Below, piece by piece: positions 37,401 through 49,429 of a stretch of 64,000 nt of DNA; the first letter of the stretch is position 1; the number at the start of each line of letters is the position of its first letter. Source of the DNA: Talinum fruticosum (lineage: Eukaryota; Streptophyta; Magnoliopsida; Caryophyllales; Talinaceae); the NCBI GenBank assembly GCA_021018815.1, contig JAITYX010000032.1, positions 4,987,501 to 5,051,500 of the forward strand, written 5' to 3'. Below the pieces are notes generated by a model. That model saw only the letters and a program-made list of their open reading frames with translations, was not told where the DNA came from and ran no database searches. A program made the translations under genes and the position numbers.

Positions 37401-40400
37401 GGGACGCGAATTGGTGAGTGAGACAACTCATGATGCTTCCAATTTTCCCCTTTTTGAGGGTCTTAGTTTAAATTTATAATAAAGTCACTGCCTCATCTAT
37501 CACTGTCTTATATGTTCCTTTGTTGCCCAACTTCTAGAATGCACGCATCACAAACTTCTTCTGTTGCGCAGGTAAAGGTAAAAAATCTTAAGGTTGTTGA
37601 TGATCAAGTCTGGACCCTAATGCGTGAAGGTGAAGCAGAGAAGCAGGTTTGCTAGATCATACCGACATTGTTTATGCTTTTAATGTTATTGAATGTGGTT
37701 GACGGTTATCTCATGCAAACAAAGGATTTGTGCCTTAGTTTAAAAAGATTCTCTGTTGCACTGGGCCTACTTGCTGAAGCGTGAGGCTCCAATTGTATTG
37801 CATAAATATTCTAAGGCAATGCAATTTCTTGAGCCTTATTGAGGCATGGACCTACTCGAGTCATGCAATGTCTTGGCATCATTGATATCTTTAGTAACAG
37901 AGGGAGAGATGAGATGGGAATTTATCATAGCTCTAAATTTCATGCAAATTGATACTTGCTGATCTTTTCTTTGATAAATAATAACAAAGATACTTACCCA
38001 AGAGAATTGCTGTAAATTCAAGGAAATGCCCTCTAAGCATGATGGATTCATTGGCTTCATCGTGTAAATTTTGAAGCATGATTCAAAAAGGCCCAATAAA
38101 GGGCATTTTGGTGGTGTATGGTACACTCGGGACTATTTAGATGGCCCTAAATCTCCCCAGAACATCTTCGTGGTAAGAAGGAGCATATGGTAACCATTGG
38201 ACCATGATTTGAATTTTTTTTTTTTTCCAAATGCTGAAGATCATGTATAGTAATAGTCTTCTTTATGAGGGGTCTTGAGAGCCTTTGTTCACTCCACCTC
38301 TAAAACCTCTTAGGTCCTCATAATATTTTTCTGAACAATTTTAATAAGCATAGTAACTTCATCAGAAACATCTTGTAGATTTTGATGTGTGATTCCAAAA
38401 TGTCTGTAGACTGGGATTTTGATTGGCTTGCATGGTTAGCATTTTTACGACTTTATGTATATTTTCCGAAAATAGCAAAAGTTTCATACAATGACTTTCT
38501 TCTTTAAGGGTTCCGTGGCTTTGCTATTGGACATCAGATTAGTAATATCCCTTTTAACACAATTTCAACGATTATAATGGGCTTTTAAGATCATCTTGTA
38601 GATTTTTAGACTCTACTATGAAAGCACAAAAAAAAGTACTATATTCAGTGCTTTTAGGTCTCTAGTATAGTAAAATGGTCATAAAGTACTCAAAAATTGT
38701 AATGGCTTCTGTTCTGGTGGTTCTAGGTCACTAAACACTCTTTAACACTTACAAATCCTATGACATTCTGAACATTTCCTCATATTTCAATGAGGGCGAT
38801 GGTTTCATGAGCACTCTCTGGTAGATTTTCAAGCATTATTCAAAGTATTTAAAAAGCACATTGTGACCTGATTTTTGTATATAATGCACATTAATAAAAT
38901 GCCTAGAACAGTCCTAGAGTTCCACAGGCTAGTAAGAACATATAGTCGTGCTCAGCCAAACCCACCCCTGGCCCCCAAAAAAAAAAAAAAGAAAAAAAAG
39001 AAAAAGGAGCATGTAGTCACAATTAGACAAACATTTATAATATACATCATTTTGGAGGTCTGAGTTTTATTACCCTACATTTGAAAGTTCCTGTGGCACT
39101 TCAAATTTCCCTCTAGACAATCTTTGTAAGTGTGATGGTTTTATTTATGGTAGGATCTTCTAGGCTTGGTAGAGCTTGGGTCTAAAGTGCTGCAAAAGGT
39201 CATCATAATGGTGCACAGAACTTATTATGTTCGTCTAAATATCCATCTAAATGATTTCAGCAAGCAATATAGGTTCATTGGCACTGCCTCTAAGATTTTT
39301 AACCATGATTCCGAAGTACAATAAAGGTTGGTATTGCAGTGGGATACATTGCCTTTTAAACTATCTATAGAATGAACCGGAATGTTGCAGATTTTTTTGA
39401 GTGGTCAGTAGGAACACAAGCATTCGATAAAATTTCGGACAATGTTTATAGAAGTTCACAAAAATTATGTATAATAGCCTCTATTTTGATGGTGCAAAAG
39501 GCCTCTGGCAATTGTACCTCAAAAACTGCTTAAGATTTTCTAGTTACCCGCCGAACTTATTTCAATGGATATAATGGCTTCGTACGCACCATTTTGTAGA
39601 ATTATAAGATGTGACTTCAAAACAAAAATGAACATTATAATGGAATAAATGTTTTCAAAAACCATATCATTTGGTCTTGAAACACCCCTATAACTTTTAG
39701 GGATGAGGAGGAACACATAGTCATCATTTGACCACTTAAAAATTTTCAGAAAATCCCGAAAACCATGTGAACAGCCTTGATTTTGATGCTCTCAATAGCT
39801 TATTTCTAAGAGGTGGACCTTATTGAAGCTTAAGGCTTTAACTTCATTGCCTCAATTTTCTATGAGATGCAATTTTCTTAGACGATTGAAGCATGTGGCT
39901 TAGTTTTTGAGTATAAGGCAAGCTCCTTTCCCTCATCCGTATCTTTCTGCAAAGAGAGTGAGAGTCTGAGAGATTAGACAGTGTGAACTGTGAACGATCC
40001 AACTTCTGAATTTCACTAAAAAATGTGTACTTGCCCAATTACATAAAATTTCTTTAAATTAAACTCCAATTGAAGATTGTGATTAATTAAATCTCCAATT
40101 CTTGAATCACATGTAGTCTATCCAATGGATAAGCTTTGGGCTCAACCCAATATTGATTTCATCAATTTCTTTTTAGTTAATTATATGTTTTTGTTTTAAT
40201 TTCAAATATTCAAGTAAATATGATTATAAAAATTATCTACATGCAGATTAGAATACTAAGGATTTATAAAATTGATTATTATTCATTTTAGCTTTGCCTG
40301 TGCTTTACCCTTTAGCTTTTAGAACCCTTTTGCCTCAGTGGGCTTCGGTTCTTTTAAAACTAAGCTTTGTGCTACGTGTTTCTTGTAGAAGCAATATGCT

Positions 40401-41988
40401 GCACTAGTATGGATTTCACGCGAACTTGAAGATAAAGATTTGGAAATTATATCTTCAATAAAGGATATGGTGAGCGTTTCTGCTGTAATTTTCATTTTAG
40501 GTTATGCTTGTGAAACCATGTATAACACCATGCTTGAACGTGGCACCTTTATAACTGGTATTGTGTGTCCTATTATCATGGAAATAATCCTGTTTCCTTC
40601 ATACATAATTACTTGTGAAATAGTACTTTCCAATTAGTATATCTTCTTGCTAATGGAAATTGCTGTGCTGGATTTGTTCTAAACTTATTTGTTGTGCTAT
40701 CCACAGATTTGGCTTATTCATAGCTCATCAGTGTACGTTTTATTCAGATTGGCACTTGTTCCTATGTTTCTCATTAAATTACGAGAAGTTGAATATGCAT
40801 TAATACTGGCAAGAGGCATAGAGTCATTCAATTGCACTTCAGCACTGTTGTTTGGCACTGGAATTTGCAACAGTCGAATGCTTATCTTCTTTAGATTATA
40901 AGTTTGGGATTGTTTTGGAATGAATTCGCAATATGTTCATAACTTTTGCAGACATGCTTTTTGCTCTGTTTTTGGTGGTTGCCACTAACTATTATTGCTC
41001 TTTGTCTGCTATTTAAACAGAAAGTATTACAGAATACCCCAGTGAGGGTTTTACATCGTCGAAGTCCTCTAGAACGCGAAAAGATAATTCATTGGTCAGG
41101 GTCTTTCTAAAGCAATGTCTTTGCTTTTGTACATCATTCTTTTCATCTGTACGTATCATTCTTCTCCTTTCTCATATCTCAATTGGTGCAGGATGAAAAT
41201 TGAGAAGATCACTGGAAGCGCTCAGTATTTTCTATTGCATCTCTGTACACAGGTGCTTTTCCCAGCCAAAATTCTTTCAACTAGTCAACCTTGAAATGTT
41301 TAATGGTTGATGTATTTTTTATCAAATGTCTAAACGAAAAAAGAATCCATTTTGAACAATATCCAACAATATCTTAGTTATTGCAATGATTGATGGCTAG
41401 CTAGAATTTCTGTTACCAATTTTTGGGTGAAATGCTTCCTCACTCAACTTTGAGCGCATTATTTGCATTTACCTTTTTCGGGGTGTGGCATATAGAGTTA
41501 ACCGTTATAAAAGTGATGCATGTTGCAGCTCAGCTGTGGATCTGTCATTTGTGTTTTATTAATGTACGTATATCTTAATTGTAGGCTGGAACATATATCA
41601 AGGAATTTGTTCATGGGGATCTCGGGCGAACTTACCCAAGGTATGTTGATATTTGTCATCTCTTCTATATTGAGCTTTACAAGAGTTGACACTCAGTATT
41701 CACATCTTATTTACCTTTTATACTTGTATTTAGAGTTACTCTGTTTAATCATAAAGCCCAGCAATCTTTGAAGGGTTGAGATTTCTTGATTTTGCTGAAT
41801 GACCTGTTTTCCAATGCCCGATGCTTGGACATGGATACTCTTTTTGCGCAAACTACTTACCTCTCTTTTGGATTACGTATATTAACAAATATTTTCTGTT
41901 TGGCCGCAGCCTTGGTTCTATTCTAGGTTGCAGGGCAGAGATTCTCCAGCTTGATGTAACAGATGTGAAAATGGACTGCTTTTACTGA
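31490..41988 (+). CDS. PUS10: tRNA pseudouridine synthase PUS10
   Basis: Fifteen exons: 31490-31642, 32302-32645, 32902-33022, 33332-33449, 34593-34681, 35872-35940, 36974-37042, 37137-37217, 37294-37413, 37572-37646, 40389-40469, 41021-41094, 41192-41252, 41585-41640, 41910-41988. All phases agree and give 529 aa, the family length. PUS10 converts U54/U55 in the T-loop of tRNAs to pseudouridine in archaea and animals; the plant role is inferred. The N-terminal part carries two CxxC pairs (C53/C56 and C103/C106) for zinc. The catalytic core has RYLKYSRNVSQTRW, AAGREDID with the catalytic Asp near residue 346, then VRMLGSGRPFLLE; the C-terminus has GTYIKEFVHGDLGRTYPSLGSILGC. Intron 4 appears to use a GC donor. 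Intron 10 is 2.7 kb and holds a tandem repeat array. The link from exon 5 to exon 6 is the least certain join. Confidence 0.9.
33450..34592 (+). other. PUS10 intron 4 with apparent GC-AG splice sites
   Basis: The exon before it ends ...AGGAAAACAG and the next bases are GCATGA. Joining G at 33449 to GAAGTGGCTCTGG at 34593 keeps the frame (phase 1), whereas the nearest GT donor downstream (33457) would lead to a stop in the next exon. GC-AG introns are a known minor class of the major spliceosome. Confidence 0.6.
34800..35318. repeat. GC-rich GGCGC/GCGCCTT-type repeat island within PUS10 intron 5
   Basis: Two GC-rich blocks (34830-34890 and 35145-35290) with words such as GGCGCGGGCTTTTT, GAGGCGCACGAGC and GTCGCGCGCCTTAGAGGG stand out from the AT-rich intron. 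I know this style from dispersed plant repeats. The element class is not determined. Confidence 0.4.
35319..35426. repeat. Direct repeat, 54 bp x 2
   Basis: TTTGAGCCTTGCAGTACATG to GGTGAATTGACA at 35319 is repeated at 35373 with three or four changes, inside PUS10 intron 5. Confidence 0.9.
36042..36150. repeat. Dispersed short repeat (GAAACG(G/A)CCACAT type), copy 1
   Basis: The text TTTCATTGCGAAACGACCACATATTGAAC in PUS10 intron 6 resembles TTTCGAAATGGCCATTTTGAAT at about 45656 and TTACGAAACGGCCACATTTTGAAT at about 57880 in the POP copies. It is probably a small dispersed element; ends unknown. Confidence 0.4.
37820..39840 (+). repeat. Degenerate tandem array (period about 220-310 bp) in PUS10 intron 10
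   Basis: A phrase of the form TGTAGATTTTGAAGCATGATTC recurs with changes at about 38062, 38372, 38594, 38820, 39288 and 39592. A second phrase, AGGAGCATATGGTAACCATTGGACCA, recurs at about 38180, 38935, 39005 and 39710. Between them are weaker shared words. The repeats are old and diverged. The reverse complement of the same phrases forms arrays in POP intron 2 (49430-50960 and 60770-62300). Confidence 0.65.
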
Positions 41989-42429
41989 CCAAATGAACCT
42001 CTAATAGTTTCTACATATCAGAAAATAGAGCAAGTTACGATAGACCAGTTTCCTTGGGATGTCAGACCCATGTATGCATTCCAGTTCAATTCTCAGAAGG
42101 CAGATACTGCAATTAATGTTGTGGATTATTATTATTAAGGTGTAATGGACTATATCAACCATTTTAATTTTTGGCACTAGGACTTGGAGAGTAGCTGTGC
42201 CCATTATAGATTTGATCCTTGTATATTAAATTTAAACCATTTGATGATATTATAGAGAGTAGTTTCCCTTATTGTTTTTGTTTTTTTTTTATTGTTTTTG
42301 CTTTTAAAGGGATACTCTGGATTAAGTTTGTGCATGGAAAACGAGCCCAAACTAATAAAAGTATTTATCTTGCACCCAAAATAATGTTTATTTTGAGTAG
42401 TGTCTTGAGTAATCTTCTTATTGATAAAT
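41989..42429 (+). other. PUS10 3' UTR and flank
   Basis: No frame of interest. T-rich text with a duplicated TTATTGTTTTTG-type phrase (42270-42302) lies between the PUS10 stop codon and the start of the hAT-like element. Confidence 0.4.
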
Positions 42430-43083
42430 CTAGGAGCGTTCATTACAACAAATCCGGATCGGATTAGACCGAAACCCAAGACTTCAAAAATTGTGGACCG
42501 AAGATCAGACCAAAAATAACTGGTCCAAACTCAAACCAATCCGACAAAACCTTAGACCAAACATGACTAGACCGGTTTGGATCGATTTCATTCATAAGAA
42601 TTCAAAAATGTAAATGAATTCTCGTGTTAAAAGACGGTGTTCATTCATACTCACTTTTAGTTCATTAATTGTGAGGAAGAGCTCTAATGATGCTATCTTT
42701 GAAATTAATATAATCATGATGTTTGACTTTGATTAGAAATATTATGAGAGAAAATATAAGAGAAATTTTTTTAAAGATAATTATAACAAGGTTAAATTAC
42801 ATAAAGAGTTCTCTTTTAGTGATGTTAACATAAGTAAATAATCACTTTTTTTTTCAGGAATATTTTTTAAAATAAAAATTTAGACTTTTAGCATATATTA
42901 TATATCTAAAAGGATTTCTGACCCGGGTTTGAGTTTTTCACATTTAGACCGGACCGAAACTAAATCTATAATTCACAATTTTTAGATCTGAAAACTGCAC
43001 CGATTACATTCACCTAGTTTGAATTCAGGTTCCCGATATGGGTTTTTGGGTTTCGGTGCGGACCGAAATATGAACACCCCTAG
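42430..43083. mobile_element. Non-autonomous hAT-like element, about 654 bp
   Basis: The left end reads CTAGGAGCGTTCATTA; the right end reads ATATGAACACCCCTAG, whose reverse complement is CTAGGGGTGTTCATAT, 13 of 16 matching. Flanks GATAAATC and GCTAAATC agree at six of eight bases and could be an old 8-bp target duplication. The interior has GGACCGAAAT/ATTTCGGTCC-type words near both ends. Most of the element has a diverged counterpart at about 54800-55400 beside the second POP copy. Confidence 0.6.
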
Positions 43084-45467
43084 CTAAATCTAGATAACTA
43101 AGAAAAATATTGATGAAATTGACCTTGCAATCTGAAGAGAAAAATCCAAATCCACCCGTAGGTAAATCTAGATAACTAAGAAAAACATGGATGAAATTAA
43201 CCATGCAATTTGAAGAGAAAAATCCAAGTCACGGATGAATGATATTGAAAATAATGTCGTCGAGTAAAACACCAATAATAAGCAATTAAAGAAGAAATGT
43301 CAAACGGCAAAAGCGGCAATCATCTCCTCCGCCGGTCCTGTAAAGTTTTTAATCAATCCAAGTGGCATTGACCATTTTAGCCATAAAACCGTATCTATCT
43401 GCAGCCTCTTCAATCTGGAAAAAAAACCCCCAAAAAAGAAGGCCAGCCAAAAACATGTTAATTATAAGCAAAATTTAGATCAGAAATCTCGCTAAGGGTA
43501 GGCTACCTACCATTTTGTGCGTTGGAAATCCAACTCCATGACCAATCTTGCACTCAATGCGACCGATGATTGGATTCGTCTGAGGGCTATTTTCCAAGCT
43601 CGTGCAAAGAACATATTGCATAGTCTGCAAGCATATCCAAAATTTCGGTAGGAATGTTTGATTTCAGATACAAATGCAATCAGATGTTTGGGGTAACGTA
43701 AATGATTAAGGGGTGCTAGTATGTTATTGTACTGACTACTGAACCATCTATCCAACATGTACACCAGAACTAGTGTGCATAAACTAGGAAAACTTAGCCT
43801 TACCTAATTATTCGACCTCAACATGAACAAAATAGACTCAATCTTAAACAAAACTTGATTGAATTTGACCTCAACTTGAATCTACGTATTTGTTAGGTCA
43901 AAGTGTACAAACTCAGTGTGGTGTTAGTTACTCTACTTTCACGAAACCATAAGTTCATAACCAAATGTTACCATGCAGAAGAACTTACAGCCAGCAACTT
44001 CAATGAATGCAGAGGCACAACACGTTGGTCATTATCAGCAGTCAATAACATGGTAGCAGGGTACTGTGCAGAATTATCATGCAACTGTTCCCATGGTCTT
44101 CTAACGTTATGTAGAGGCGAATACCTATCAAGCAGAAAGCTCTTTAGAACTTACAGGAAAAGTGTTATAATCATGCACTAATGATATGGTTTCTGTAGGC
44201 TATGCTCCAGCTGTATAAACACAACACCCTTCAAACTAGAAGATACAATTGGACTGCGGATCCCTCTAAAGTACCAGATGCATGTAATCAACAGGGACGG
44301 CAGAGAATAACTAGTAATGAGTATGCACAAATTTTCATACGAAAATATGCACTAGTAATGTTGTCACTAACAAAATTTAAATGAAAAGTGCACTTTGTTT
44401 GCTTCACTGCAATAGTGAAACACTCTGAAAGGTATCCCAGCTATCATACGGACAAAATCAAAGGTCTATGACCTCATCCAGCAACATAATATAGAAGTAA
44501 ACTTCAGGGGTATCCTCAGTAAAAATCGCACACTTCTGTGCTAGTGGGTGAGGTTTCCTACATCCAGATCTCTAGAAACCTCACCCCGGCCAGATCCACC
44601 CTTAAGAGAGAGGGAGGGGTTTGTGCCCAAGTAAATGTCACACTAGTACAACATATAGCCAGTGAACCTCTGTTTAATCCCCAAGAATCAAAAGTAGAAC
44701 ACCAGTTCCATGTAGTGCCATGAAAGTCAGGAAGTTGCAGAAGCTGCATGATGCAAATCAATGGCTACTCAAAGATATTATGATACTCACTTTATAAGCC
44801 ACTGAAACTCTTCGTGTTTGTCTGAACAACCATAATCTGATGCCCAAAGATGGCCTATTGAACAAAAGTGCTCAGTAAGAAAGCTCATCAAAGCAGGGAA
44901 CCAACTTTCCAGGGAATTATCTTTTACCTATGGTAAATTTATGGAACCGGAGCATGTCCATAACACTAGCATCAGCCAGAGCACAGCCGAAAATGTCAGG
45001 TCTCTGTGACCACAAGGATTACATTAAAGTTAAATTGGTAAATAGCAATGACACAAAACACAGGGAAAAAAGGTGCCACCATATACCTGATTGATACATG
45101 CTCCAACAAGGAGTCCACCATTGCTTCCACCTTCAATACACAACTTTTTTGGCTGGGTATAGCCTTTAGAAACAAGAAACTCAGCAGCAGATATGAAGTC
45201 ATTAAAGCTGTTCTGCTTCTTGGAAAGGCAACCTGCCTTGTGCCAGTCTTCCCCATATTCCCCACCACCACGAATGTTTGCTATGCAGGAGACAGCATCA
45301 AGATGCTTTAGAAGAACAATACGGCTGGCATTAAAGGACGGTGTGAGGCTCATGTTAAATCCACCATAACCGTATAATAGACAGGGGTGTTATCCATCCA
45401 AAAGAATTTCCTTTCTTGCGATTATGAAAATTGGGATCTTGGTACCATCTTTACTAGGCACGAAAAC

Positions 45468-46695
45468 CTGGAGGAGGCAATGGAAAGATGTTGAGAACAG
45501 TAAACAAAACATAAATAACCTGCACCCCCTTTCCCACCTGCAGCCTCAGAAAAACCCAACAAAAAGGCCAGAGAGCTCCGAAAACCATATGTGGCAATCA
45601 CGATTCATATCGCGTGGTTCGCTCAACTTGAAAACTTTTGCGATATGGCTATTTTGTTTCGAAATGGCCATTTTGAATCCATGGGAGGCAGTCCCAAGAA
45701 GCACGGACACAACATAACACCAAGACGCAGCTACGTGAGTTTTCAGAAAAATAGGATACGACACGTATAGTGGACGGTCACGTGGTGATTAGTAAATATA
45801 TATTCCGTTACCTGTGTGTTTTTATCCACTCCTCTATGTTTTTAGACTTGGCGAGGACATGATTGGATGAGAACAATAACAAAAAAGTTCATAATGTGTA
45901 CATCCAACGACTATCAATAATAAAACCTGATTCCAATACGGCATCAATATGCTCGGCATGTGGTTGAGAGTACCCAAAGAGTGTCCAGTGTAGGTATCCA
46001 ATACGTGTTCGGAAAACAGATACGTGAGGCCATGGAGAGGATCCGTGCTTCTTAGGGTGGCGCTATTTTATCTTGCATTTGCCCGGCACTCTAGTTGTCA
46101 AGGGCCCGGATGATAAAGAAAGCATTCATTGTCCTTGCATAGCTTTCTTTGTCATACCCGTAGCTTATAGTTCTTTACTTGTAACAAACCATGAAAGACA
46201 ACAACATTGCTTGACAGCCATCATACACTAATTAAGCAATTAGGGACTAAAGAAAAAAAGGGAAAGCTGGGAGAGAGTAGCAGACGTTAGAAGATATTTA
46301 TATATCACCAATTGACTAGGCCCATTCAATCAGACTATCAGAGAATTCTAAGCCCAAATTTGTAACATTTCAAAAGAAATATTGAGAATACTTCTCAAAA
46401 ACCGTCACAAATCGATAAAGTTCCGGAGTTAAACATTGATTAGGGCACATCACAGATACAAACCAATTATCATCAAGGTGTTAAAACAGTGCATTCATAA
46501 TTATTACCAACCATAGTCATTACTCATTTGCTCATTAAATTTTTGCTCCCTTATTCCAATTTTTTTTTTAAAAAGTATTTGTTTCATCTCGATTCATTAC
46601 AGAGGCTTTAGATGGGAGTCTCAGGTCATGAAACATAAATTTTATAGAATGATAAATAACTACAAACATGTCATAACAGGTTTTAGGCTCAATAC
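45468..46695 (-). other. Intron 6 of POP copy A, enlarged by about 870 bp relative to copy B
   Basis: The corresponding intron of copy B is 57693-58051 (359 bases). Homology holds at both sides, and the extra DNA lies between about 45680 and 46550. It contains a 358-bp element with inverted ends and further unrecognised AT-rich DNA. Confidence 0.75.
45696..46053. mobile_element. Element with inverted ends AAGAAGCACGGA, 358 bp
   Basis: It starts AAGAAGCACGGACAC and ends GGATCCGTGCTTCTT, an inverted repeat of 12 exact bases with more partial matching. Inside are CACGTAT/ATACGTG words. It is absent from the matching intron of copy B. No coding capacity. No clear target duplication. Confidence 0.55.
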
Positions 46696-49429
46696 CTGAT
46701 CAACCTGAAACTCAGAACGATCAAATTTTGGAACGACAATCTCTCTGAATATCTTCAGTTTTGGAGCTTCAGCTTTTAAGTTGCATTCGTATATGATGCC
46801 TGGGGATAGAAAGCTCATAAATTGGAAAAATACTACACTATCTCTCCTCCGTGCAGAAATGGTATCAACTGATCCAATGTCAAGGGGTAAGTGATGCAAC
46901 AGAGAACCACTTTCCAGGTTTCTAACCTCAAGAACATGCTTCACATCACTTAAGTAACAGATAAGAAGCTGGTTGCCATTTACAGCATATGCTGACTCAA
47001 GCACATCCCTATCAGATTGTGGAATGACATCAGTCCACACATCGGGGGCTTTCAGGTCAACACGAACTAACTTATATCTTGGAGCATCCTTGTTAGTCCG
47101 GAAAGTAAATACAGTATCATCATTGGCAACGGCATCATATGACGCATCAAATTTATCAATGAGCTTTGTGAAAGGAAGCAGGTTTTTCCCTCCACGAAAT
47201 CCATCAAGCCCACTGGGTATTGTTGTCAAATCTAAATACTACACTTTATTCACTGCTTCACAGCTCTCCGATGTGTAAAGAAGAAGATACTGAAAGATCA
47301 GAATGAAAAACATCTGAATCTGATTAAAAGCAGAAGCATTGCACAATGCATAAACTACATCAAGAAGATGTCAACATGAGAGAGCCATCTATAAGATAGG
47401 TCAATAACTATTCCTGTGCTCATCAGACAACAATCCAAAGGCTGTGTTTTCATTGAAAAAGCACTTGCTCATATGGCCCGTAGAAAGTTGACATAGAGCA
47501 GCAATTACCTTCCCATCATCTGTTATGTCAGCTGCAAACGAGTGCTTTGGGTTCTCTGGGTCTTTCCAGCACAAAATATCTTCAGACTGATCAGTACCAA
47601 GAAAATGGTAATACAACTCTAGATTAAGATTGGAATCTGTCTCAGTTCCAGCGTCTGATATCTCTCCACTGTACCACAAATCAGATACCAGGAGATGTGA
47701 GTAATCCATAGAATAAAACATTTAAGTCAACTTGAATAAAGAAGAGAAGGAAAAGGAAATAACAAATCAGCAGACTAGGGGTTCACATCCAATTGTTCCC
47801 TCCCAATTTTAAAAGGAAATTGATCTATATCCTAATCTTTAATGATTATTATATCCAAAGCCAAGCTAACCAAACCAAGAATTTTCCTCAAATTTTTTAA
47901 TCTTGTCACGAAACCAACTAAATCGCCAACTTCACCTCTCCAGCTCCGGAGCAGAAAAAAGTAATCACAACAAAAGAAATCCACTGTGGCCCAAGAGGTG
48001 CACGATAGCATTAGTTTCACACTAAAATTAATAGTGACTCACTTGGGTGGGGGATAGCGGCTGTAAAAAATCCTTTATTGTCATGTGTCCATGTAAAATC
48101 ACTAAACTTCACCTGCAACAAAGAAGATGCGCACGGAGTTCAGAGCACTAAAATGCATCTAATGTCAAACATGTTAAGAGTTCAACATACTAACCCATGA
48201 TAAAGTATCAGGTTCAACATTCCGATCGTCAATTCTCATTACTTTGATTGTCACCCAATCACTGCCGCTCTTATTCAAAGCATATGCGAAATATTTAGCA
48301 TCCTCGCTCACCGAATGGGTGACCAAGGCCACTGATCCATCCTCGCTAAGATGATTAGGATCAAGCAGCACTTCCGGGTTTCCATCCAAACTATCCTGGA
48401 AGTACATGAAAACACAACAATGTCAATAGGATAGTAGCATGTACCGATAATAGGGTCAGATAGCTCATCAAATGAACTGGACCAACAGCATGATAGGAAG
48501 TGGTTCAACATAGGATGAAGAAAAAGCTAGCAGACAATGTCACCAATGCTAATTTCTATATGGGAACTTCGGCTCTAATGATCTGTTGCTCTTGACTTTA
48601 GGGATTCAATTCAAAGAAATGCACAATCAATAAATTCAATACTCCATGCTGTTTCAGAATATCATAATAATTAATCGTGGAAGAAAATTGCCCAATAGGA
48701 CAAGCTTAGTCATGGAAGAAAATAGCCCAATAGGACAAGCTTAGTTGTCCCTTCATAAATAGGGGCCTTGTGACAGGGATCATTAGTCAATCCAAGCCAA
48801 TATCTAGTGACCTGTAAAGTGACTAACAAGTAAGTGATTATGGCATTGTACCTTTTGAGCAAACGTACTCATGTTTGCGAGATGAACCAAACCTATATTA
48901 CCCAATCTTGACGATGGGTTTGCCAGCACATGTCTGCACAAAATCTGGCTGCTGTCACTTAGAAGTTTTCAGTTTTATGTATCTAGAAAGGATAAGCTCC
49001 AGATTCATAGGGTAATGCATACTATGCAAAAGGTAAGGAAGTTATGCATGTTGAGCAGCAGGCATCTTGGATGTTAAGGTCATGAAAACTTTACTGGGTC
49101 ACTGTCAACAAATGGCGCTCAGTTTCTGTCAAATTTTTCATGGTAACTAATTGTTCCTCTAAAGAACCATAAAATTTAAATTAAAAAAGAAGCAGGTAAA
49201 CCAATGGTATGTCACCTATGTGCAAAAGGAGCAACTACAAAAACCATCATGCCCTAGAGCTCTCATGAAAGACGTTAGCTAAAAAGTCAATAAAAAATCA
49301 GATTTCATCTACAATAAAGTTCTCGAGGTCCAACTAAACAAATTTCTCAAAAGATAAAGATTGGACACTCTGTAAGATATAGCTTTGGATTTAGGGGACC
49401 ATTATTGACAAGAATGAATGCATGGTATA

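Noticed and set aside
46973..47278. Antisense frame over POP A exon 6, with a twin at 58329-58595
   Set aside because: It is preserved in both copies only because the sense exon is; a shadow frame.
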